A stretch of DNA of 5,729 nt, from contig JAITTC010000193.1 of the NCBI GenBank assembly GCA_031287285.1, forward strand, positions 1-5,729, written 5' to 3'. Below the pieces are notes generated by a model. The model saw nothing but the letters and a program-made list of their open reading frames with translations. It was not told the origin of the DNA and made no database searches. The position numbers and the translations under genes are program-made. Below, in pieces: positions 1-5,729 of the stretch (position 1 is the first letter of the stretch; every line of letters begins with the position of its first letter). The DNA is from Christensenellaceae bacterium (GTDB lineage: Bacteria; Bacillota; Clostridia; Christensenellales; UBA1750).

Positions 1-363
1 GAGAACATCTTCGAGCCCAACACCCCGCTGCACGACGGCGCGGTGGTCGTGAGGGGCACCCGCATCGTTTCCGCGGGCTGCTTTCTGCCCTTGACGGAAG
101 AAAACTCGATTTCAAAGCAGCTTGGAACCAGGCACCGCGCGGCGCTTGGCGTGACCGAAAACACCGACGCCATCGCCCTGGTCGTTTCTGAAGAAACGGG
201 CACGATCTCGATGGCGCACAGCGGCAAGCTCACGCGCCATTTGGGCGAAAATGCCCTTCGCAATGCGCTGCATGCCCTGTATGAGCCGCAGGCTGAGGTG
301 CGCTTTAAGGGCTTTATGCAGAGGGTCTATGCGCTGATGGGAGGGCAGAAGGATGAGCAATAA
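1..363 (+). CDS. cdaA: Diadenylate cyclase CdaA, C-terminal part (5' end outside window)
   Basis: This is the membrane-associated diadenylate cyclase that condenses two ATP into cyclic di-AMP, the second messenger controlling potassium and osmolyte transport and wall homeostasis in Firmicutes. The frame is open from base 1, and 120 codons are visible before TAA at 361-363. They carry the core of the DAC domain: LHDGAVVV with the DGA motif at visible residues 12-14, GTRHRAA with the RHR motif at 44-46, and VSEETG at 62-67. DGA and RHR are the family's ATP/metal-binding signatures, so the catalytic site appears intact in the visible portion. CdaA proteins are usually about 270-280 residues, so roughly the first 150, including the N-terminal membrane helices, lie upstream. 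The GTG at 43 lies inside the DAC domain and is not a start. The gene overlaps cdaR by 11 bases, which implies translational coupling. The assignment is firm because of both the motifs and the YbbR neighbour. Confidence 0.95.
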   Translation, partial: ENIFEPNTPLHDGAVVVRGTRIVSAGCFLPLTEENSISKQLGTRHRAALGVTENTDAIALVVSEETGTISMAHSGKLTRHLGENALRNALHALYEPQAEVRFKGFMQRVYALMGGQKDEQ

Positions 364-1639
364 AGAAAAGCGGAGCCGCTTGGCCATCTTTTCGGCCCTG
401 ACGGCAAACGCCCCGAGGAAGCTGTTTTCCCTGCTGTTTGCCATCATCATTTGGAGCGTCGTCATCGCGCAAACGAACCCGCTCAGGCAAAGGATTGTGT
501 ATGACGTGCCGATCGAGCGCGTGGGGATTGAAAGCCTCGCAAGCCGCGGACTCGCCCTCTCTGCCGAAGAGAGTGTGGATGTTTTTAAGCTGGTGGATGT
601 GAAGGCCGAGGTGGCGATGAGCGACCTTCAGAGGGTCAACAACACGAACGTGAAGGTTCGGGTCGATCTTTCTGGCATCACGGCGCCGGGCAGCTTCAAT
701 CTGCCGCTGACCGCCTCTGTTACGGGGATGAGCGGCTCCGCGGTGCCGGTTGGCAGTTCTAGGGTGAGCGTGGTGATCGAGAGCCTGGTGGAAACCACGG
801 TTCCGATTAAGCTCGTCACGAGCGGAAGCCTCGGGCAGGACTATCGGCGCGGGAAAGAAACCATCCTGCCCGCAGCGATCGTCGTGGCAGGCCCCGCAAC
901 GGTGATCGCGGCGCTGAGCCAGGCCTATGTAAGCCTTGATTTAACGGATTTGAGCGCCTCGATCTCAAAGAGCCTGCCCATTTCCCTGGTCGATAAGGAC
1001 GGAGGGCCCATAGACGCATCCTCCCTGACCCTAAGCCAAAGCGACGCGCAGCTGGAGCTGCCCGTCTATCCGGTGAAAGAGGTGCCCATCGAGTATTTAA
1101 GCGCTCTCACCGGCAATCTGGCCGAGGGCTACGAGATGGAGTCCGTCGAGATCCTCCCCAAGACCGTGCGCATCGCCGCGGAAGCCGGCGCGCTTCAAAA
1201 CATCAACTCGATCTTGCTCTTTGGCTATGATATCGGCGGCATGAACCAAAGCGGCAGCGCGCGGATTCAGCTGCGCAAGCCCTCGGACCTCGTCTGGATG
1301 GAATACGAGGAGGTGGAACTGCGCTTTACCGTGCGCGAAGAGACTGCCTCCAAGACCTTTTCGCTGATTCCCGTCGAGGTCATCAACGCGCCCGGCGATT
1401 ATGCCGTCAGCACCCACGACGCAGTGGTGGATGTGATGCTCACCATGCCAAGGACGAGGCTTGCCGAGATTCAGCGCGGGGATATCCGCGTGGTGATCGA
1501 CCTTTCGGCGGCGGTGCTCGGTTCACAGCGTTACGAAGCCGAGGTGCGCGTCACTTGCGAGGATAAGGAGCTCCTAAAGCTCATCGAGGCCAGCGTTTTG
1601 CCGCAGGGCGTGGTGGCGACGCTCGCCCAATTGGAATAG
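353..1639 (+). CDS. cdaR: CdaR, YbbR-repeat membrane-anchored regulator of CdaA
   Basis: CdaR is the extracytoplasmic partner that binds CdaA at the membrane and modulates c-di-AMP synthesis. The product has 428 residues. A short basic N-terminus (MSNKEKRSR) leads to a single hydrophobic helix at about residues 21-40 (core LLFAIIIWSVVIA) followed by TNP, typical of YbbR proteins. The N-terminus should be inside and the rest outside. The remainder is beta-rich and reads as about four YbbR-type repeats, roughly 43-145, 146-238, 239-330 and 331-428. Their boundaries recur as V-P-I / L-P-V type strands (DVPIERVG, TVPIKLV, EVPIEYL, LIPVEVI). The ATG at 353 is preceded by GGGAGGG at 339-345, seven bases upstream, inside the end of cdaA. 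No enzyme motif is present, as expected. The length and repeat number fit the larger clostridial CdaR forms. The repeat boundaries were placed by eye. Confidence 0.92.
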   Translation: MSNKEKRSRLAIFSALTANAPRKLFSLLFAIIIWSVVIAQTNPLRQRIVYDVPIERVGIESLASRGLALSAEESVDVFKLVDVKAEVAMSDLQRVNNTNVKVRVDLSGITAPGSFNLPLTASVTGMSGSAVPVGSSRVSVVIESLVETTVPIKLVTSGSLGQDYRRGKETILPAAIVVAGPATVIAALSQAYVSLDLTDLSASISKSLPISLVDKDGGPIDASSLTLSQSDAQLELPVYPVKEVPIEYLSALTGNLAEGYEMESVEILPKTVRIAAEAGALQNINSILLFGYDIGGMNQSGSARIQLRKPSDLVWMEYEEVELRFTVREETASKTFSLIPVEVINAPGDYAVSTHDAVVDVMLTMPRTRLAEIQRGDIRVVIDLSAAVLGSQRYEAEVRVTCEDKELLKLIEASVLPQGVVATLAQLE

Positions 1640-1674
1640 GGCGCGGCAAAGCGAAGCGAGGGGGATTTTAACGA

Positions 1675-2277
1675 ATGGTGGAGCAGATCATCGATGGGCT
1701 GGACGCATTGCGCTTGGGGCTTGGCGGCAGCTTGACGAGCCACTGGATGATGATCGCGATTGCGGCCGTCGCCCTTGGCTTTTTGCTCGATGCAGCGGTG
1801 TATTCGGCCAAAAACAGGCCCTGGGCCGCCTGGGGCGAGCGGATCGACGCGATTCGCGCGCTCTTTGGTCGTCACGGGGAGCCTTTGCCCCCAGAAGACG
1901 ATGACCTTGAGGCAATCGAAGCCGGCGAGATGGGCGCCGAAGGCCAGCTGCCCGCGAGGGAAGCCATCGTTTACGAGCGGGCGGAACCAAACCTCGACGA
2001 GGACGCGCCCGTGGTATTGCGCCGCCTCGATCTGGGTCGTAGGCCCGCGCCGCAGGGGCGGCAGGCGCCGTCCATTCACCTGCCGGACGAGGGCTGGAAA
2101 CCCACCTCGCGCAGGCGCGTGCCGCGCGAGGCCACGCGCCGTGAGCCCGAGATGAACGCGTTGGAGCCGCGCACGACGCCAAGGCCCGGGGCGAAGAAGC
2201 CCGAGCTTGAGATCTATAAGCCGGAGGAGCCGCGCACCAGGGCCGGCCGCAAAAAAGATGGGGAAGAGGAATTCTGA
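1675..2277 (+). CDS. Unrecognised single-pass membrane protein with long charged tail
   Basis: I do not recognise a family for this 200-residue product. It has a short N-terminal segment with net negative charge, one hydrophobic helix at about residues 24-43 (MMIAIAAVALGFLLDAAVY), then K46 and R48. By the positive-inside rule the tail should be cytoplasmic. Residues 70-110 are strongly acidic (PPEDDDLEAIEAGE and similar). From about 113 to 197 the chain is rich in Arg, Pro, Lys and Glu and looks disordered, ending in GEEEF. No catalytic motif is visible. The ATG at 1675 follows a purine-rich GAGGGGG stretch at 1658-1664, about ten bases upstream. The gene starts 35 bases after cdaR with no terminator between, and its TGA at 2275-2277 is one base before the next ATG, so it should be co-transcribed with cdaR and co-translated with the ATPase. 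A long open frame on the opposite strand here is a by-product of GC-rich codon use. Being coding is well supported; function is unknown. Confidence 0.8.
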   Translation: MVEQIIDGLDALRLGLGGSLTSHWMMIAIAAVALGFLLDAAVYSAKNRPWAAWGERIDAIRALFGRHGEPLPPEDDDLEAIEAGEMGAEGQLPAREAIVYERAEPNLDEDAPVVLRRLDLGRRPAPQGRQAPSIHLPDEGWKPTSRRRVPREATRREPEMNALEPRTTPRPGAKKPELEIYKPEEPRTRAGRKKDGEEEF

Positions 2278-2278
2278 T

Positions 2279-2965
2279 ATGGCGAAGCTGAAGGAGCTCC
2301 TGGGCCGCATTACGGTGCTTTGCGGCAATTATGGCAGCGGAAAGACCGAGATTTCGCTGAACCTGGCCTTGGGGCTCGCCCGCGAGGGCGAAAAGGTCAG
2401 CTTCGTCGATCTCGACATCGTCAACCCCTACTTTCGCTCGTCAAGCCGTGCGGAATTGCTGCGCGCCGAAGGCATCGAGGTGCTGATGCCGAACTTCGCC
2501 CTCTCTAGCGTGGATGTGCCCTCGCTGCCCGCGCAGATTCAGTCTATCTTCGTCGATAAGAGCAGGCGCGTCATCATCGACGTGGGCGGGGACGACACGG
2601 GCTCCGCGGCGCTGGGGCAATACAAGCCCCATTTTGACGCGGACGATGTTCGCCTGCTCTATGTGGTGAACGTCTTCAGGCCGCTTTCGGCCGACGCCGA
2701 GGCGATTTTAGACCTGATGGCCCGCATTGAGGCCAAGGGGCGCCTTCGGGTTTCGGGGCTCATCAACAACGCCAATCTCGCTAGCGAAACCCAGAGCGTT
2801 CAGCTCGCGCGCGGCGACGAGATCCTGCGCGAGGTTTCGGCAAAAAAGGGCGTGCCCATCGCGTTTTTGGCCGGCAAGGAAGGGATTTTGGCTGGAGCGG
2901 AGCCCGCCCTATTGGGCGAAAGGCTGCCCATCGAGATTCGAATGCGGCCGGAATGGCTCGATTAG
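2279..2965 (+). CDS. P-loop ATPase of the MinD/ParA/CobQ (SIMIBI) superfamily
   Basis: This is a 228-residue soluble nucleotide-binding protein. Walker A is GNYGSGKT at residues 16-23, directly after the first beta strand ITVLC. The switch-like segment VDLDIVNPYFR at 43-53 corresponds to the Walker A' Asp region of MinD/ParA proteins, and RVIIDVGGDDTG at 97-108 is the Walker B region. Residues LINNANL at about 160-166 resemble the base-recognition strand of this superfamily. The MinD/ParA deviant Walker A (KGGxGKT) has a signature Lys where this protein has N17, so it is not a canonical MinD or ParA. From memory, similar Firmicutes proteins (GxxGSGKTE, DLDIVNPYFR, DVGGDD) are annotated only as ATP-binding or CobQ/ParA-like, some near 2-oxoacid:ferredoxin oxidoreductase genes; no such genes are here. 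The start at 2279 is chosen because GAAGAGGA at 2263-2270 lies eight bases upstream and the preceding TGA is one base away. The in-frame ATGs at 2207 and 2258 lie inside the upstream gene and lack a good binding site. The molecular role is unknown. Confidence 0.88.
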   Translation: MAKLKELLGRITVLCGNYGSGKTEISLNLALGLAREGEKVSFVDLDIVNPYFRSSSRAELLRAEGIEVLMPNFALSSVDVPSLPAQIQSIFVDKSRRVIIDVGGDDTGSAALGQYKPHFDADDVRLLYVVNVFRPLSADAEAILDLMARIEAKGRLRVSGLINNANLASETQSVQLARGDEILREVSAKKGVPIAFLAGKEGILAGAEPALLGERLPIEIRMRPEWLD

Positions 2966-3033
2966 GGGCGAATCAAGAAAAAGCCGCGCGGTGAGGCGAT
3001 TCATGATGGTTTTGGGCCTGCTGGCCGCCGCCG

Positions 3034-3056
3034 CTTGCCCGCTTAAGAGCGGCAAG
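3034..3056 (+). other. RNA hairpin in spacer, possible operon-end structure
   Basis: CTTGCC at 3034-3039 pairs with GGCAAG at 3051-3056. GCT at 3041-3043 pairs with AGC at 3048-3050 around a TAAG loop, leaving C3040 bulged. This gives a nine-base-pair stem. The flanks TGGTT (3007-3011) and AACCA (3057-3061) are also complementary and could close a larger fold that includes a short GGCC/GGCC hairpin. No U-run follows, so it is not a standard intrinsic terminator. It sits about 70 bases after the ATPase stop and could protect the mRNA 3' end or act as a weak terminator. Confidence 0.45.
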
Positions 3057-3070
3057 AACCACTTACTGGC

Positions 3071-3104
3071 CTGAAGCATTTCCGGCAAGAGGCCGGAGCT
3101 TCAG
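3071..3104 (+). other. Long imperfect RNA hairpin in spacer
   Basis: CTGAAGC at 3071-3077 pairs with GCTTCAG at 3098-3104, and TCCGGC at 3081-3086 pairs with GCCGGA at 3092-3097. The result is a 13-base-pair stem with a three-base bulge (ATT, 3078-3080) and a five-base loop (AAGAG). No T-run follows (the next bases are CGAGTTACG), so it is not a canonical terminator. An alternative partner exists: GCCTGAA at 3069-3075 is complementary to TTCAGGC at 3149-3155, which would open the hairpin. It may be an operon-end structure, part of the leader of the next gene, or a dispersed palindromic element. Confidence 0.5.
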
Positions 3105-3189
3105 CGAGTTACGATATTTGCGGCCTGCGACTGCGCTTTGAGGCTCATTTCAGGCGCCGATTAAGAAGAGCTTTGCGGGCCGGCGAACG

Positions 3190-3195
3190 AGGAGG
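3190..3195 (+). promoter_or_regulatory. Strong Shine-Dalgarno site that fixes a TTG start
   Basis: AGGAGG at 3190-3195 is a perfect anti-16S match and stands six bases before TTG at 3202. No ATG or GTG in the same frame lies at a useful distance, since the ATGs at 3215 and 3218 are in another frame and an in-frame TGA occurs at 3139-3141. This supports TTG as the real start of the downstream gene. Confidence 0.75.
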
Positions 3196-3201
3196 TCAAC
3201 A

Positions 3202-3690
3202 TTGAACGGCTTATATGATGAATTTTTGAAGATAGCGGGTAAAATAACCGAGAGCTTTGGCGTTACGCCCTTGCTGTATGGCTCGCTTGGCCTGCAAAGA
3301 CGGCTGCAGATCGATTTATGCCCGGGCGATGTGGATATTTTATTGCCTTCCGCCATGCTTGACGAGCATTGGCCTGACTTGGTCGCATGGATGCGGCACG
3401 AAAGCTACGCGCTGCAGGACGCGCACGAGCACAGCTTTGTGCAGGGCCGGGCGCATATTGCCTTTGCCTCGAATGACCTCGGCGGGTACGCGGGCATTGA
3501 GCCTGGCTGCATTCCGATGGTTGAGGATTTGGGGGTCTGCTATCTGCTGCCAACCTTGCGGCAGTATTTGGCCATCTATGAGAAATCGCTGACAGACAGC
3601 TACCGGCGCGAGAAGAACAATGGCAAGGATGCGGATAAAATAGAGCTGATTCGCAGGGCGCTGGCAAAATGCGGCCAAAACATGGAATAA
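3202..3690 (+). CDS. Nucleotidyltransferase-like protein of unknown function, TTG start
   Basis: The product is a 162-residue soluble protein. Residues 24-49 (LLYGSLGLQ...GDVDILLP) match the signature of the polymerase-beta-like nucleotidyltransferase fold: a G-S pair after a hydrophobic strand (G27, S28), then D43-x-D45 in the next strand as probable metal ligands. Further on are a HEHSF segment at 75-79 and, near the C-terminus, a charged helix (YRREKNNGKDADKIELIRR, about residues 133-151) of the kind that follows the catalytic core in antibiotic-type nucleotidyltransferases. The third acidic ligand is not obvious, so activity is uncertain. I recall similar small Firmicutes proteins, some loosely labelled as phosphoribosylanthranilate isomerase, but nothing here supports that enzyme. 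The TTG start is set by the AGGAGG site six bases upstream. The gene lies alone: a 236-base structured spacer precedes it and a strong terminator follows. No substrate, toxin-antitoxin partner or pathway can be inferred. Confidence 0.8.
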   Translation: MNGLYDEFLKIAGKITESFGVTPLLYGSLGLQRRLQIDLCPGDVDILLPSAMLDEHWPDLVAWMRHESYALQDAHEHSFVQGRAHIAFASNDLGGYAGIEPGCIPMVEDLGVCYLLPTLRQYLAIYEKSLTDSYRREKNNGKDADKIELIRRALAKCGQNME

Positions 3691-3726
3691 AGGCGCTGAA
3701 ATGGCGCAGCGAAGGGCTTTTGAGGG

Positions 3727-3755
3727 AACGCCGCCGCAATGCGGGGCGTTTTGTT
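3727..3755 (+). terminator. Intrinsic (Rho-independent) terminator
   Basis: AACGCC at 3727-3732 pairs with GGCGTT at 3745-3750, and CCGC at 3734-3737 pairs with GCGG at 3741-3744 around an AAT loop, with G3733 bulged. The ten-base-pair GC-rich stem runs straight into TTTTGTT. It lies 37 bases after the stop of the nucleotidyltransferase-like gene and ends that transcript before the secA promoter. Confidence 0.88.
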
Positions 3756-3805
3756 GCTAGGGGGAAGAAAAGCGTGCAGGCGCGCCCTGTATCGCAGGCC
3801 GCGGC

Positions 3806-3834
3806 TTGAATGAGAGCAAAGAGGATGTTATAAT
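3806..3834 (+). promoter_or_regulatory. Sigma-A type promoter of secA with extended -10
   Basis: The -35 box TTGAAT (3806-3811) matches four of six consensus bases. After a 17-base spacer comes a perfect TATAAT (3829-3834), with TG at 3826-3827 making an extended -10. Transcription should start near 3841, giving a leader of about 36 bases before the secA ATG. The position just after a terminator and before secA supports it as the housekeeping secA promoter. Confidence 0.85.
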
Positions 3835-3876
3835 GAATTAACTTGGGGTTTTAGGCCCCTTGGACGGAGGCAAGAA

Positions 3877-5729
3877 ATGACGAATTTTTTGAGAAAACTC
3901 TTCGGGGCCTCGAACGAGGCGGAAGTCCGGCGGCTTGGCCGAATCGTTCAGCAGGTGGAAGGCTTTGAGCCGGCGCTTCAGGCGCTTAACGATAGGGAAC
4001 TGCAGGCAAAGACCGGGGAATTCAAGGGGCGGCTGCAAGCTGGCGAGAGCCTGGACGAGCTTTTGCCAGAGGCCTATGCCGTGATGCGCGAAGCGATTCG
4101 CCGCGTGCTTGGGCAAAGGCTCTTCCCCGTGCAGATCATGGGCGGAATCGTGCTGCACCAGGGCCGCATTGCCGAAATGCGCACGGGCGAAGGCAAGACG
4201 CACACGGCGACCTTGCCGGTGTATTTGAACGCGCTGACGGGCAAGGGCGTGCACGTTGTTACGGTCAACGATTATTTGGCCAAATACCAGGGCGAGTGGA
4301 TGGGCAAGGTCTATAACTTCCTGGGGCTGAGCGTGGGGCTGATCCTAAACCAGATGGACGCGGAGGCGCGGAGGCTGGCCTATGCATCGGACGTGGTCTA
4401 CGGCACGAACAACGAGTTTGGCTTTGATTATCTGCGCGATAACATGGTCACGCGCAAGGAAGGCCTGGTGCAAAGGGGTCTTCATTACGCGATCGTCGAC
4501 GAGGTGGACTCCATCTTAATCGATGAGGCGCGCACGCCGCTGATCATCTCTGGCCAGGGCGAGGAATCGACCGAGGAGTACCAGCGCGCCAAGCAATTCG
4601 TCGAGCGCCTGCATGAGGGGACGCCGCCCGATGAAAAGGACCCGAATTCCGTGGCCACTGGGGATTACATCAAGGATGAAAAGCAAAAAACCGTGAATTT
4701 GACCGAAGAGGGCGTGCGGAAGGCCGAGCACTTCTTTGAGGTAGAGAATTTGAGCGACATCGAAAATACGGATTTGAATCACCACATCCAGGCTGCGCTG
4801 CGCGCGCGGGCGCTGATGCATCGCGATGTCGATTACGTGGTGAAGGATGGCGAGGTGCTGATCGTTGACGAGTTCACCGGCCGGCTGATGATCGGCAGGC
4901 GCTATTCAGACGGGCTGCATCAGGCCATCGAGGCGAAGGAAGGCGTGAAGGTCGCGCACGAGTCGAAGACCCTGGCCACGATCACCTTCCAGAACTACTT
5001 CAGGATGTATCAAAAGCTTTCGGGCATGACGGGAACCGCCATGACGGAGGAAGACGAGTTTAAAACCATCTATAAGCTCGACGTGGTGACCATTCCCACC
5101 AACCGCCCGATGATCCGCATAGACGAAAACGATCTGGTCTATCGCAGCGAAAGGGCGAAGTTCCAGGCCGTGGTGGAAGAGATTAAAGAAAAGAACGAAA
5201 AGGGCCAGCCGGTGCTGGTGGGCACCGTATCGGTCGATCGATCCGAAAGGCTTTCTGCGATGCTCGACAGGCGGGGCGTTAAGCACGTGGTTTTAAACGC
5301 CAAGCACCACGAGCGCGAGGCTGAAATCGTGGCGCAGGCAGGCAAGCGCGGCGCGGTGACCATCGCAACGAACATGGCGGGCCGGGGCACCGATATTTTG
5401 CTGGGCGGCAACCCGGAGTTTTTAGCCAGAAGGGATATGCTGCAAAAGGGCCTGGACGAGGCGCTCATCGAGGAGGCGCGCGGCCATTCAGAGAGCGAGG
5501 ATGAGGAGCTTTTGAAGGCGCGCGCCGCCTATAACGAGCTTTTGAGCAAGCATAAAGAGCAGACCGACCGGGAGCACGAGGAGGTCGTGGCGCTTGGCGG
5601 GCTGCACATCATCGGCACCGAGCGGCACGAGTCCAGGCGGATCGATAACCAGCTGCGCGGCCGCGCTGGCCGCCAGGGCGATCCTGGCTCGAGCCGTTTC
5701 TACATCTCGCTTGAAGACGATTTAATGCG
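3877..5729 (+). CDS. secA: Preprotein translocase ATPase SecA, N-terminal two-thirds (3' end outside window)
   Basis: SecA is the motor ATPase that pushes unfolded preproteins through the SecYEG channel. The visible 617 codons plus two bases are open to the window edge. Diagnostic motifs occur in order: Walker A MRTGEGKT at residues 101-108, VNDYLAK at 130-136, YGTNNEFGFDYLRDNM at 175-190, the DEAD-box equivalent DEVDSILIDEARTPLIISG at 208-226, GMTGTAMTEEDEF at 383-395, ATNMAGRGTDILLGG at 497-511, and QLRGRAGRQGDPGSSRFYISLEDDLM at 592-617. Both nucleotide-binding folds and the preprotein cross-linking domain between them are therefore present and look functional. SecA is usually 800-900 residues, so the helical scaffold, wing and C-terminal linker, with any zinc-binding tail, lie beyond the window. 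The ATG at 3877 follows CGGAGG (3865-3870) with six bases between and starts MTNFLRKLFG, a normal amphipathic SecA N-terminus. It is transcribed from its own promoter at 3806-3834. No odd insertions were seen. Confidence 0.98.
   Translation, partial: MTNFLRKLFGASNEAEVRRLGRIVQQVEGFEPALQALNDRELQAKTGEFKGRLQAGESLDELLPEAYAVMREAIRRVLGQRLFPVQIMGGIVLHQGRIAEMRTGEGKTHTATLPVYLNALTGKGVHVVTVNDYLAKYQGEWMGKVYNFLGLSVGLILNQMDAEARRLAYASDVVYGTNNEFGFDYLRDNMVTRKEGLVQRGLHYAIVDEVDSILIDEARTPLIISGQGEESTEEYQRAKQFVERLHEGTPPDEKDPNSVATGDYIKDEKQKTVNLTEEGVRKAEHFFEVENLSDIENTDLNHHIQAALRARALMHRDVDYVVKDGEVLIVDEFTGRLMIGRRYSDGLHQAIEAKEGVKVAHESKTLATITFQNYFRMYQKLSGMTGTAMTEEDEFKTIYKLDVVTIPTNRPMIRIDENDLVYRSERAKFQAVVEEIKEKNEKGQPVLVGTVSVDRSERLSAMLDRRGVKHVVLNAKHHEREAEIVAQAGKRGAVTIATNMAGRGTDILLGGNPEFLARRDMLQKGLDEALIEEARGHSESEDEELLKARAAYNELLSKHKEQTDREHEEVVALGGLHIIGTERHESRRIDNQLRGRAGRQGDPGSSRFYISLEDDLM

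Noticed and set aside
43..363. Independent short gene starting at GTG 43
   Set aside because: The frame is open from base 1 and the codons before 43 carry the conserved PNTPLHDGA of the DAC domain, so this is the end of cdaA.
2207..2278. Upstream extension of the ATPase by 24 codons
   Set aside because: It overlaps the preceding gene, adds a basic low-complexity segment before the conserved first strand, and has no suitable ribosome binding site. The ATG at 2279 does.
1531..2328. Long open frame on the minus strand opposite the membrane protein gene
   Set aside because: It has no ribosome binding site pattern or recognisable motif, is Arg/Pro/Ala rich as expected for an antisense shadow, and overlaps three + strand genes with better support.
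3105..3189. Promoter for the nucleotidyltransferase-like gene
   Set aside because: Only partial -10-like words (TACGAT, GATATT, GATTAA) were found, with no acceptable -35 box at 16-18 bases.
3263..3739. Minus-strand frame opposite the nucleotidyltransferase-like gene
   Set aside because: No motif is present, the composition is Arg/Ala/Pro/Ser rich, and it would run through the intrinsic terminator; it is a shadow of the + strand gene.
3845..3859. GGGG/CCCC hairpin in the secA leader as a riboswitch or attenuator
   Set aside because: The stem is only four base pairs with a seven-base loop and leaves the ribosome binding site free; this is too weak to call regulatory.

Overview
The window looks like a GC-rich chromosomal segment of a low-complexity-envelope Firmicute (Clostridia-like). 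The evidence is a diadenylate cyclase gene (cdaA) overlapping a YbbR-repeat gene (cdaR), which is the classic Firmicutes c-di-AMP arrangement, strong GGAGG-type ribosome binding sites, and a housekeeping secA of ordinary type. No finer placement is possible from sequence reading alone. All genes are on the + strand.

Region 1 (1-2965) is a probable operon. It contains the 3' end of cdaA, cdaR overlapping it by 11 bases, an unrecognised 200-residue single-pass membrane protein, and, one base after its stop, a P-loop ATPase of the MinD/ParA/CobQ superfamily. glmM, the usual third gene of this locus, does not follow cdaR. Instead the membrane protein and ATPase occupy that place and are likely co-translated.

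Region 2 (2966-3201) has no convincing gene. It holds two good RNA hairpins (3034-3056 and 3071-3104), neither followed by a U-tract, and a strong ribosome binding site for the next gene. Region 3 (3202-3690) is a 162-residue protein with a nucleotidyltransferase-like GS...DxD signature, started by TTG. It is followed by a clear intrinsic terminator (3727-3755).

Region 4 (3756-5729) begins with a well-formed sigma-A type promoter with an extended -10 element. It then carries the first 617 codons of secA, the ATPase motor of the general secretion pathway, cut by the window end.

Functionally, cdaA and cdaR make and tune the second messenger c-di-AMP at the membrane, and secA drives export. The two middle genes have no assignable pathway. 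I see no mobile element, CRISPR array, tRNA or rRNA. I did not find strong evidence of a new defence or signalling system. The most curious points are the membrane-protein/ATPase pair in the c-di-AMP operon, the orphan nucleotidyltransferase-like gene, and the structured spacer before it.
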